From DATIJJ01 sp039936115 (GTDB lineage: Bacteria; Pseudomonadota; Gammaproteobacteria; DSM-16500): 12,055 nucleotides of DNA. The stretch is taken from positions 1 through 12,055 of the forward strand of contig JBDTIZ010000170.1 in the NCBI GenBank assembly GCA_039936115.1, given 5' to 3'. Shown piece by piece: positions 1 through 5,728 of the stretch; positions within the stretch are counted from its first letter, which is position 1; each line of letters starts with the position of its first letter. The notes beneath the pieces were generated by a model. The model saw nothing but the letters and a program-made list of their open reading frames with translations. It was not told where the DNA came from and did not search any database. The position numbers and the translations under genes are program-made.

Positions 1-135
1 AGCTGTCTTTTTTTTGTATGGATTTGTTACAATATCGCGAATTCGAACCAGCATTTCATTGCCGGCATTTTGGAAAGCTGACATGACAGAGGAGGGGTCT
101 TCAATCCCTATAGGTGTCAATACTTCATCTAGCAT
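1..135 (-). CDS. 5' part of an unidentified gene, possibly a ParA-like partition protein
   Basis: Leftward reading frame of 45 codons that starts at ATG 135-133 and stays open to the window edge, so only the N-terminus is seen. A strong ribosome binding site (AAGGAG, 149-144) lies 8 bases before the ATG, which makes the start convincing. The peptide begins MLDEVLTPIGIEDPSS and ends VTNPYKKKTA. It is polar and helical-looking, with no signal peptide or membrane segment. Its style (an acidic helical lead-in, then a basic NPYKKKT segment) recalls the region just before the helix-turn-helix of type Ia plasmid ParA proteins. That identity is a guess from memory of the family, since the diagnostic HTH and Walker motifs would lie outside the window. 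An uninterrupted run of eight A residues on the coding strand (15-8) encodes the lysines. The gene is divergent from the COG2865-type gene at 365. Confidence 0.6.
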   Translation of the reverse strand, partial: MLDEVLTPIGIEDPSSVMSAFQNAGNEMLVRIRDIVTNPYKKKTA

Positions 136-179
136 GGTATCAGCTCCTTGATGTTAGTTATTTGTTTTAATTAAAAGTA

Positions 180-219
180 TTTTCCATATTTTTTGATGAT
201 ATGCAAGTTTTATGGAAAA
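180..219. repeat. inverted repeat TTTTCCATA / TATGGAAAA, operator-like
   Basis: Perfect 9-bp arms at 180-188 and 211-219 with 22 bases between them. The arms bracket the -10 box of the putative leftward promoter and reach the edge of its -35 box, the usual geometry of an autorepressor operator. The repeat is seen directly; the operator role is inferred from position. Confidence 0.55.
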
Positions 220-224
220 AGCAA
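196..224 (-). promoter_or_regulatory. putative sigma-70-like promoter for the leftward gene at the window edge
   Basis: On the minus strand, TTGCTT (224-219) and TATCAT (201-196) are separated by exactly 17 bases. The -10 box matches the consensus at five of six positions; the -35 box is weak beyond TTG. A start near 189 would give a leader of about 54 bases before the ATG at 135. The surrounding DNA is very AT-rich, so chance matches are common. Confidence 0.4.
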
Positions 225-233
225 AGTTTTTGT

Positions 234-243
234 AAAGCGCTTT
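234..243. repeat. palindrome AAAGCGCTTT in the divergent spacer
   Basis: Perfect 10-bp palindrome just beyond the inverted repeat at 180-219 and between two divergent genes. It could be a second protein-binding site for either gene. On its own, in AT-rich DNA, it may be coincidental. Confidence 0.4.
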
Positions 244-364
244 TATTAGGTGAATTTATTTTTCTAATACGATACTCTAATAAATACAGAAATTAGATTA
301 TTTTGAGATATTGTGTTGGTCTCAGGAAAAAACATTAAAGTATATGCTAGCAGGATCTAATAAC

Positions 365-1798
365 ATGTCAAAAAGAGAAATGACATTACAGGAAGTTGAA
401 ACTCTTATCCAACATGGAGAGTCTGATACTTTAGAATTCAAAAAAAGCACAGCTGAATTGGTTTCTGCCTTAAAAACTTTATGCGGATTGTTGAATCGAA
501 ATGGCGGACAAGTTCTATTTGGTGTTACTGACAATAAACGCATTGTAGGACAAGATGTATCCGATCACACTCGTTTAGAAATTGCCAATGGGATTAAAAA
601 AATAGAGCCAGCTCCGGTTGTCGATGTTGATTATGTGAATGTACCAAATTCAACACGCCAGGTTATTTTATTGACCGCATACCATGATGAATATGCAATT
701 CCTTATATATTTGAAGGAAAGGCGTATGAGCGTATTGAGTCAAGCACATATCCTATGCCCCAAGAACGATACCAACGTCTATTATTAGAAAGATCTCATA
801 AAAATAGAGGATGGGAAGATGGTATATCAAAAGAAGTCACTCTTGATGATTTAGATCATGATGAAATAATGAGAACCATCCAAGAAGGAATTTCTAAGGG
901 ACGTATACCTCCAACAAAAGCAACTACAGATCCATTTGAAGCATTAGTCCGGTTGCAATTAATCCGAAATAAACATTTTATAAACGCTGCAATTGTTTTA
1001 TTTGCTAAAGAACCAACTCGCTGGTTGCCACAGTGTAAAATTCGTCTCGCAAGATTTCGTGGAAACGATAAACGCGATTCCATTGATAATCGACAAATCG
1101 AAGGTAATGCATTTCATTTGCTTGAAGAAGCTTTGATTTTTGTTCAGCGACATTTGCCAATTACAACTAGATTTGAACCCGGAAAAATAGAAAGAATTGA
1201 TGAGCTACTTGTTCCTATAGATGCATTAAGAGAAATTTTTGTGAACGCTATTTGTCATCGTGATTATGGCTCCACTGGCGGCAGTATTAGCTGTGCTATT
1301 TACGACGACAAAATGGAAGTTTGGAATGATGGTTCTTTACCTGAAGGTTTTCAATTTTCCGAACTTAAAATTTTGCATGAATCGAAACCAAGAAATCCAC
1401 GTATTGCACGCGCTTTTTATTGCAGAAAATTATTTGAGCATTGGGGTGGAGGAATTGAACTAGTTGCTAATCTTTCTCGTCAAGTAGGTAATCCAGAGCC
1501 TGAATTTTTTGAGCGCAGTGGAGGTTTCTGTGTTCGATTACCATTTAGATTGTCTATGGAGCCAACACAGATTGTGGCTGCTACACTTTCTACTTATAAG
1601 TTGAACTCAAGACAAAAAGAAATCTTGGAGCTATTGAAACAGGATAGCTTGCTTGGTGCGAGCGAGATTCATTCAAAATTATTGGAGCCAGCTGGCCTTA
1701 GAACTGTAAAAGGTGATTTGTCTCTATTACAGAATTACAAATTGATTGAATCCGAAGGCCAGGGACGTAGCACTAAATGGAAGCTAAAAGCGAAGTAG
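365..1798 (+). CDS. AlbA_2 / GHKL ATPase-type putative DNA-binding regulator (COG2865 family)
   Basis: Putative ATP-binding transcriptional regulator of 477 aa. Residues about 17-135 form an AlbA_2 (Schlafen-type nucleic-acid-binding) domain, with the hallmark SDTLEFKKS near the start, then LNRNGGQVLFGV and the IESSTYPMP end. Residues about 285-395 form a HATPase_c_4-like GHKL fold: E290 and N294 in REIFVNAICHRDY are the N-box, NDGSLPEGF (321-329) is the first glycine box, and WGGGIELV (360-367) is the second. Residues about 413-475 look like a winged helix (RQKEILELL...TVKGDLSLL...LIESEGQGRSTKW). The ATG at 365 is chosen because AGGA (352-355) precedes it by 9 bases and the family homology starts just after it. 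Upstream in-frame TTG 311 and ATG 344 are less well placed. Members are frequent in mobile and defence-rich regions; their targets are mostly unknown, and none is evident here. An unusual open extension follows the stop codon. Confidence 0.9.
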   Translation: MSKREMTLQEVETLIQHGESDTLEFKKSTAELVSALKTLCGLLNRNGGQVLFGVTDNKRIVGQDVSDHTRLEIANGIKKIEPAPVVDVDYVNVPNSTRQVILLTAYHDEYAIPYIFEGKAYERIESSTYPMPQERYQRLLLERSHKNRGWEDGISKEVTLDDLDHDEIMRTIQEGISKGRIPPTKATTDPFEALVRLQLIRNKHFINAAIVLFAKEPTRWLPQCKIRLARFRGNDKRDSIDNRQIEGNAFHLLEEALIFVQRHLPITTRFEPGKIERIDELLVPIDALREIFVNAICHRDYGSTGGSISCAIYDDKMEVWNDGSLPEGFQFSELKILHESKPRNPRIARAFYCRKLFEHWGGGIELVANLSRQVGNPEPEFFERSGGFCVRLPFRLSMEPTQIVAATLSTYKLNSRQKEILELLKQDSLLGASEIHSKLLEPAGLRTVKGDLSLLQNYKLIESEGQGRSTKWKLKAK

Positions 1799-1800
1799 TT

Positions 1801-1843
1801 AATCATGCAATTAATCGTGCAGCAATCGTGCAGCAATCGTGCA
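1801..1843 (+). repeat. short tandem repeat, unit AATCGTGCAGC
   Basis: Head-to-tail copies begin two bases after the COG2865-type gene stop: a diverged copy AATCATGCAATT (1801-1812), two identical 11-bp units (1813-1823, 1824-1834) and a partial unit AATCGTGCA (1835-1843). The unit length is not a multiple of three, so successive copies fall in different frames. Such arrays change length by slippage. Confidence 0.85.
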
Positions 1844-1920
1844 AAATTATTAAATTATGATTATAATCAATTAGTTATACCTATCTTAATGCAGGGCGAA
1901 AATCATCATGCTGATCAATG

Positions 1921-1964
1921 CTCTATAGTTCTGAAAATAGCCATTATCAGTTCTAGAGTTTTTT
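1921..1964 (+). terminator. possible rho-independent terminator after the COG2865-type gene
   Basis: CTCTA (1921-1925) pairs with TAGAG (1954-1958), and CTGA (1931-1934) pairs with TCAG (1947-1950), with an imperfect bulge between the two stems. Six T residues (1959-1964) follow directly. The stem is AT-rich and imperfect, so the terminator is plausible but weak. It lies in the convergent spacer before the leftward integrase gene. Confidence 0.4.
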
Positions 1965-1968
1965 AAGA

Positions 1969-1980
1969 GTGTAATTACAC
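1969..1980. repeat. 12-bp perfect palindrome GTGTAATTACAC
   Basis: Perfect palindrome 30 bases beyond the 3' end of the integrase gene. It could be a recombinase or regulator binding site, but no second copy forming an obvious attachment-site pair was seen in the window. The repeat is certain; any function is speculative. Confidence 0.45.
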
Positions 1981-2009
1981 ATTGCAATATAGACACATAA
2001 TAATTTTTT

Positions 2010-3011
2010 TCACACATTAGTATTATCAGAAAATTTGTTTAAAATATTTTTTGCAGCATTCTCGGAAAATCGTTGGCTTGCTTCAATATATTCCATCACT
2101 GTGTTGACTTGTTTCCATCGACCAGCACGCATAATAATATGCACAGGCGTATTAGCATGTGCAGCGCTAGTTGCCAGACCACGGCGTAAGCTATGAGGGC
2201 TAATTTCATTAGCATAGGAAATATTTGCTTTGTGCGCACAGCGTTTCACAATGTGATTGACTGTAAGCGGTGTTAGCACCGATTCAGTAATGGTGTTGTT
2301 ACGTAAAATACGTCGAAAAATATAACCTGTAATAATTTTTGCGGTATCTACCCATTGTTTAAGTGCTCTTACTGGACAAAGTAATTCATTGCCATAGGGT
2401 ATAGCGCAATATTGTCCGTCGTGAGTTTGATCCGTTTTGGAATGCGGCAAAAGAATTTCAATGCCTTCTTGTTTCCATTCGATATGATCAATCTGAATAT
2501 TGATAATTTCACTACGACGCAATCCGCCAAAAAACCCAATTTGTAATAGTGCGTTATCACGAATTGCCATAAGAGAGTTATCTTTTTGAAGTGTTTCTAC
2601 TATTCGTTGTAAATCTTCTGGTCTGAGAGGCGGTGCTTTTTCTTTGGGTTTACCGTGAATACGGGTAATGCCTATCATAGTTTTTTTTACAATGGGATGT
2701 AAGGTCGGGTCAGGAAATCCTTGGTAAACGTGCCAATGTCTTAGCGCGATGATACGTCTTGCAAGTGTTCGTGAATTTTTTGATTGGGCGAATGCTTGCA
2801 GATACGTCACTATGATTTCTGGTGTAGAAGGTAGTCGTCCGCCCCAATTTTCATAATGTTTTATGTCTTGGCGATAGGCTTTGCGAGTGTTCTCACTGGT
2901 CGCAGCTTTAAGATAAGGATTAGTTACCCAGGATGAAAGTGGCTGGTTTGTGAGAGCCGCACGGTTGGTTTTACTGTCTAAGAGTATCTCATTCTCTTCT
3001 TGAGTGAGCAC
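2010..3011 (-). CDS. tyrosine recombinase / phage-type integrase
   Basis: Site-specific DNA recombinase of 333 aa that cuts and rejoins DNA through a phosphotyrosine intermediate. Residues about 25-115 form the SAM-like core-binding domain (NTRKAYRQDIKHYENW). Residues about 128-325 are the catalytic domain with a full active-site set: R165 in GGLRRSEI, K192 in HSKTDQTHDG, H273 and R276 in SPHSLRRGLA, W299 in RAGRWK at the usual His/Trp position, and nucleophile Y308 in VMEYIEASQRF. Length and residues indicate an intact, probably active enzyme. The start is a GTG at 3011-3009, supported by AAGGA (3024-3020) 8 bases upstream. No tRNA or clear pair of att repeats was found nearby, so which element it serves is unknown. 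It may belong to a plasmid or integrated element rather than being the housekeeping XerC/XerD, from which it differs in the N-terminal region and overall style. Confidence 0.93.
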   Translation of the reverse strand: MLTQEENEILLDSKTNRAALTNQPLSSWVTNPYLKAATSENTRKAYRQDIKHYENWGGRLPSTPEIIVTYLQAFAQSKNSRTLARRIIALRHWHVYQGFPDPTLHPIVKKTMIGITRIHGKPKEKAPPLRPEDLQRIVETLQKDNSLMAIRDNALLQIGFFGGLRRSEIINIQIDHIEWKQEGIEILLPHSKTDQTHDGQYCAIPYGNELLCPVRALKQWVDTAKIITGYIFRRILRNNTITESVLTPLTVNHIVKRCAHKANISYANEISPHSLRRGLATSAAHANTPVHIIMRAGRWKQVNTVMEYIEASQRFSENAAKNILNKFSDNTNV

Positions 3012-3072
3012 TGTAAATATCCTTATTCTCGCATCGCATTACACAACTTTATCATGATTTTTGTAGGATCAC

Positions 3073-3096
3073 TATAGATAACAAATATTATCTATA
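3073..3096. repeat. inverted repeat TATAGATAA / TTATCTATA upstream of the integrase
   Basis: Perfect 9-bp arms (3073-3081 and 3088-3096) around a 6-base loop, 62 bases upstream of the integrase GTG. Position and symmetry suggest a binding site for a repressor, excisionase or the integrase itself, overlapping the likely promoter zone. It could also be a hairpin. The repeat is seen directly; its role is inferred. Confidence 0.6.
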
Positions 3097-3269
3097 ATTA
3101 AACATTATCGAAAGTAAAAAAAGTCATTTAAGTATTGGTTTGTTCTCTCGTAAAATTTCTGATCAATATCGGGAATATTTCTTTTTTAGTCAAAAGTACC
3201 AAAATTTGGTTTTAGCATGGTTTGATGAGGTATTATTATGATAAGTACTTCTAACATAAGGAAATGTAT

Positions 3270-3350
3270 ATGAATGTTTATCCTGCACTACTTGTAGCCG
3301 GGGATGTTTATGACGATTCGAAGATAAATACTGAATGGGTATTCCATTGA
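3270..3350 (+). other. 26-codon ORF with a ribosome binding site, unrecognised
   Basis: ATG 3270 to TGA 3350, preceded by AAGGA (3258-3262) at 7 bases. The peptide MNVYPALLVAGDVYDD... is not recognised. It overlaps the alcohol dehydrogenase remnant in another frame, so it may be the cut-off 5' end of a lost gene whose original start signals survive, not a working small protein. Confidence 0.25.
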
Positions 3351-3417
3351 CGTTGCACTAGGTGGAACAATTGCAAATATTGGAGTACATGCCCTCAAGG
3401 TAATAATTGATACTTAA
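3328..3417 (+). pseudogene. collapsed remnant of a zinc-type alcohol dehydrogenase gene
   Basis: A stop-bounded frame from 3328 to the TAA at 3415-3417 reads GYSIDVAL, then GGTIANIGVH, then ALKVIIDT and stop. In medium-chain zinc alcohol dehydrogenases, a G(Y/V)xxDVA segment of the cofactor domain, the later PGGxIANIGVHG segment and the C-terminal end xALKVII are separate; here they are joined directly. That is what a gene looks like after internal deletions. The fragment has no start, no zinc-binding residues and cannot be functional. Identification rests on short motifs, so confidence is moderate. Confidence 0.45.
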
Positions 3418-3467
3418 TACGATGGAATGTATGGATTCATTTTATTTATATATATGGGGGTAGCATT

Positions 3468-3797
3468 ATGGATAAACAACTGCAAGGGAAAATATTTTTA
3501 ATAGAACCCATAGAGGAACTTCGCTATAAAAAAATAATTGTATATTCAGACACTCCTGAAAATGCAAGAATCGCAGGTAATCAAAAATATCACCCGCATA
3601 ACCAATCTAATGAACTTAATTTTTCAGATGAAAAATTAGTGTATCTCAACCCAAACTATTCAATGTGTAAAGAAATAAAACCGAAAATTATTTCAATAGA
3701 TAATAAATCGAAGTTATTAGAAATTGAATATGAAGGTGTAAAGTATGAATTAGTTAATAATAAGCCGGTAGAGCATATTGGAGGTGGTTTGATTTAA
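3468..3797 (+). CDS. hypothetical protein, 109 aa
   Basis: Intact small gene with a good start context: GGGGG (3456-3460) lies 7 bases before the ATG. The product is soluble-looking, rich in Lys, Ile, Asn and Glu, with no signal peptide, membrane segment or cysteine cluster. The first half (GKIFLIEPIEELRYKKIIVYSD) and the last third (KIISIDNKSKLLEIEYEGVKYELV) alternate in a pattern expected for beta strands, and the end is glycine-rich (HIGGGLI). I do not recognise the family. It stands alone between an alcohol dehydrogenase remnant and an antiporter remnant, in an area of decay, yet the frame is uninterrupted, so it may be recently acquired or under selection. Confidence 0.6.
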   Translation: MDKQLQGKIFLIEPIEELRYKKIIVYSDTPENARIAGNQKYHPHNQSNELNFSDEKLVYLNPNYSMCKEIKPKIISIDNKSKLLEIEYEGVKYELVNNKPVEHIGGGLI

Positions 3798-3808
3798 CAA
3801 GAGATTGA

Positions 3809-4012
3809 TTGCCGGATTTGGAAGGAACTGACATGAGTTTATTTGTATTTGAAGAAACTATTTTTCATGGAATGTTATCATTTCTTTTATTTGCGGGTGG
3901 ATTACAAATCAACATAGAAGATTTAAAAACGGCAAAACTTCCTATTGCAATAACAGCAACTAGAGGTCCGGACATTCTACTCAACCCTGACCTCCTGTTA
4001 AGGTATTTGTAA
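3809..4012 (+). pseudogene. N-terminal fragment of an Na+/H+ antiporter (CPA1/NhaP-like)
   Basis: The frame contains LPDLEGTDMSLFVFEET followed by FHGMLSFLLFAGGLQINIEDL and KLPIAITAT. This is the early transmembrane region of NhaP-type cation:proton antiporters, where a hydrophobic helix ending in FAGxLxIxxEDL is typical. Similarity ends near 3965; the last residues (RGPDILLNPDLLLRYL) look unrelated and overlap the 3' end of the opposing pgi gene. Full antiporters are several hundred residues long, so about 50 family residues remain. A TGA at 3806-3808 closes the frame upstream. An ATG at 3833 with AAGGAA (3822-3827) gives a possible start, but a single-helix product could not transport ions. 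I read it as a decayed gene. Confidence 0.6.
3963..3994. repeat. inverted repeat GAGGTC / GACCTC next to the pgi stop codon
   Basis: Six-bp arms (3963-3968 and 3989-3994) with a 20-base loop, in the convergent junction just past the pgi stop. It includes the small palindrome GTCCGGAC (3966-3973). There is no T run on either strand afterwards, so this is not a standard rho-independent terminator. Confidence 0.35.
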
Positions 4013-5728
4013 TGCTAGCTGTAGTTGTTCAAACAATTGTTGTAAGCCACTTTTCACATCATTCCCTAGGTGTACTCGCAATATTCGCCGTGATCGTTTA
4101 ACAAGGACATTAAAATCAGCTTGTGCTTGTGCAGTAATAACTAAGCCAAATGTGTATTTGTGTGTAGGGACTTCGATATCATGATTATGATCGGCAGTAA
4201 TTTGTAAAAATACGCCAGTATTCGGTCCACCTTTATAAGCTTGTCCCGTCGAGTGTAAAAAACGTGGACCGAAACCGAGACAGGTGGCTATTTTTTTTCT
4301 ATTGCGAATAAGCACTCGGCTTTGTTGTAGCAAAGCTGTGTGCTCGTCAGACATTTCAATAAATGCCGATAAATCAACATAGTCATCTTTTTTAATTTGA
4401 TTTAGATGAGCTCGTAAATATCCAATAACACTGGGTTCACCGACTAACAGTTTGGTAATATCCTGTTTATTTTTTGCATCTGTGAAAAGTGTGATGCCAT
4501 CTTCTGAAATAAGCGGAGTAGGTTGAGGTAATTGTCCTGTTTTCTCATATTGAGTTGTCATTTGCAAGGCGAGTACTTTACTTGCTTCAACATCCGGTTG
4601 ATTAAATGGATCGATACCTATGATGCTGCCAGCAACCGCAGTGGCGAATTCCCAACGAAATAATTCAGCACCCAAATGCATTCTATCGGATAAATATAGT
4701 TTGACGACAAAAAATCCCGCTTTTACTAACGCGCTAATTGCACGATCCTGTTCGGGATCAACCCCGGTTTCTAAACGAATATAAACAAATAGACGATCGT
4801 CACCGTAGACAGCAGGTGTGCCTAATGGTTCCTGGTCGACTGGAATTAAACCTTTGCCGCATTTACCGGTAGATTCAGCAAGCAGCTGTTCGATCCATGC
4901 TCCGAGCGTATGAACACCGGGTGAAACAACCAGAGTTATTTTATTTTTGCCAAGTTTTTCAGAGACACCTAAAATTACGCCTAACACAAGTCCCGGATTA
5001 TTGTTCGCGGCAATTGCAGGTAGGCAGCGCTGTTGCATGTCTTTTGCATGATGTAAAAATGTTTTCACATCGACACCCATTAACCCAGATGGCACCATAC
5101 CGAAATTAGATAACGCGGAATAACGACCGCCATCGGAAGATATGCCATAGAAAATAGCTCTAAAACGCTCATCTTTCGCAATTCTTTCGAGTGTTGTACC
5201 TGGATCAGTAATCGCAAGAAAGCGATCTCCCACTTCTGCTTTATTCAATACAGTTTGTAAACGCGTATAGAAATATTCTTTAAAAATATTCGGCTCTAAT
5301 GTGCTACCAGACTTGCTCGAAACAATGAATAACGTTTTTTTTAAATCAATTTTTTTTTCTAGATGACGAATTTGTGCGGGATCCGTTGAATCCAATATAT
5401 GCAAATGTGGATAATCTGCAATCTGACCAAATGTTTCAGCCATCATCGCTGGGCAGAGACTGGAGCCACCCATGCCTAACACTACAATATCAATAAAACC
5501 TGCTGCTTTTATTTCCTGGGCAAAAGCTTCAATGCGTGGCACTTCCAGTTCTTCTGATTTCAGGTTTAACCATCCCATCCATTTATTTTCATCTTCGTTC
5601 ATCCAGAGTGTAGAATCATTCGCCCACAATCTCTGTATTTTATTTTCATTTTGCCAGACATTGATTTCATTTTGGATTGCAACAGTTGCGGTACCTGCCG
5701 CGATCTGAATGCTATTCTCTATATTCAT
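3998..5728 (-). CDS. pgi: glucose-6-phosphate isomerase (Tal-Pgi fusion-type clade)
   Basis: Interconverts glucose-6-P and fructose-6-P in the cytoplasm; 576 aa. Two SIS sugar-phosphate isomerase domains are visible. The first (about 75-225) has VLGMGGSSL (83-91), SSKSGSTLEPN (137-147) for phosphate binding and SSDGGRYSALSNFG (197-210). The second has KGLIPVDQEPLG (292-303), HLGAELFRWEFA (351-362) and GIDPFNQPDVEASK (371-384). The C-terminal part (FGPRFLHSTGQAYKGGPNTG, 486-505, then HKYTFG) is typical of the isomerase half of bifunctional transaldolase/phosphoglucose isomerase proteins and differs from the short classical Pgi tail. The ATG overlaps the tal stop as ATGA (5728-5725); AAGGAA (5739-5734) lies 5 bases upstream, inside tal. 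It is the last gene of the operon, and no clear terminator follows. Two long adenine runs (5358-5350, 5342-5335) lie in the coding strand, but the frame is intact. Confidence 0.96.
   Translation of the reverse strand: MNIENSIQIAAGTATVAIQNEINVWQNENKIQRLWANDSTLWMNEDENKWMGWLNLKSEELEVPRIEAFAQEIKAAGFIDIVVLGMGGSSLCPAMMAETFGQIADYPHLHILDSTDPAQIRHLEKKIDLKKTLFIVSSKSGSTLEPNIFKEYFYTRLQTVLNKAEVGDRFLAITDPGTTLERIAKDERFRAIFYGISSDGGRYSALSNFGMVPSGLMGVDVKTFLHHAKDMQQRCLPAIAANNNPGLVLGVILGVSEKLGKNKITLVVSPGVHTLGAWIEQLLAESTGKCGKGLIPVDQEPLGTPAVYGDDRLFVYIRLETGVDPEQDRAISALVKAGFFVVKLYLSDRMHLGAELFRWEFATAVAGSIIGIDPFNQPDVEASKVLALQMTTQYEKTGQLPQPTPLISEDGITLFTDAKNKQDITKLLVGEPSVIGYLRAHLNQIKKDDYVDLSAFIEMSDEHTALLQQSRVLIRNRKKIATCLGFGPRFLHSTGQAYKGGPNTGVFLQITADHNHDIEVPTHKYTFGLVITAQAQADFNVLVKRSRRILRVHLGNDVKSGLQQLFEQLQLALQIP

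Larger units (their letters stand above)
1799..1966 (+). other. in-frame open extension after the COG2865-type stop codon
   Basis: After the TAG at 1796-1798 the same frame stays open for 55 codons to a TAA at 1964-1966, crossing the tandem repeat. The first residues would be LIMQLIVQQSCSNRAKLL. C-terminal tails with similar QQSC/NRA phrases occur, as I recall, in some COG2865 proteins. This may be a former coding tail cut off by a point mutation, or chance. There is no ribosome binding site or separate start that would make it an independent gene. Confidence 0.35.
3012..3467. other. gene-poor spacer with a small ORF and gene debris
   Basis: About 456 AT-rich bases between the integrase start and the 109-aa gene. 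It contains a 9-bp inverted repeat at 3073-3096, a 13-bp odd palindrome ACCAAAATTTGGT (3198-3210), and a remnant of alcohol dehydrogenase coding sequence (3328-3417). A 26-codon ORF (3270-3350, begins MNVYPALLVAGDVY) has AAGGA at 3258-3262, 7 bases before its ATG. I recognise no intact gene here. Confidence 0.6.

Noticed and set aside
311..364. Longer start (TTG 311 or ATG 344) for the COG2865-type gene
   Set aside because: ATG 365 has AGGA at 9 bases and sits just before the AlbA_2 homology. The extra residues look unlike family N-termini and the upstream starts lack a well-placed ribosome binding site.
365..3011. COG2865-type ATPase plus recombinase as a new defence system
   Set aside because: The two genes are convergent, not co-transcribed, and each belongs to a common family. 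Nothing else links them functionally.
1974..3045. Direct repeat ATTACACA at 1974-1981 and 3038-3045 flanking the integrase gene, as a possible att pair
   Set aside because: Only 8 bases in AT-rich DNA, with no extended similarity around the copies. It would excise only the integrase gene itself.
3098..3241. Stop-bounded frame of 47 codons before the alcohol dehydrogenase remnant
   Set aside because: It has no good start or ribosome binding site and no recognised family; the length is easily reached by chance.
3963..3994. Hairpin after pgi as the operon terminator
   Set aside because: The loop is long (20 bases), the stem is only 6 bp, and no U-run follows on the minus strand.
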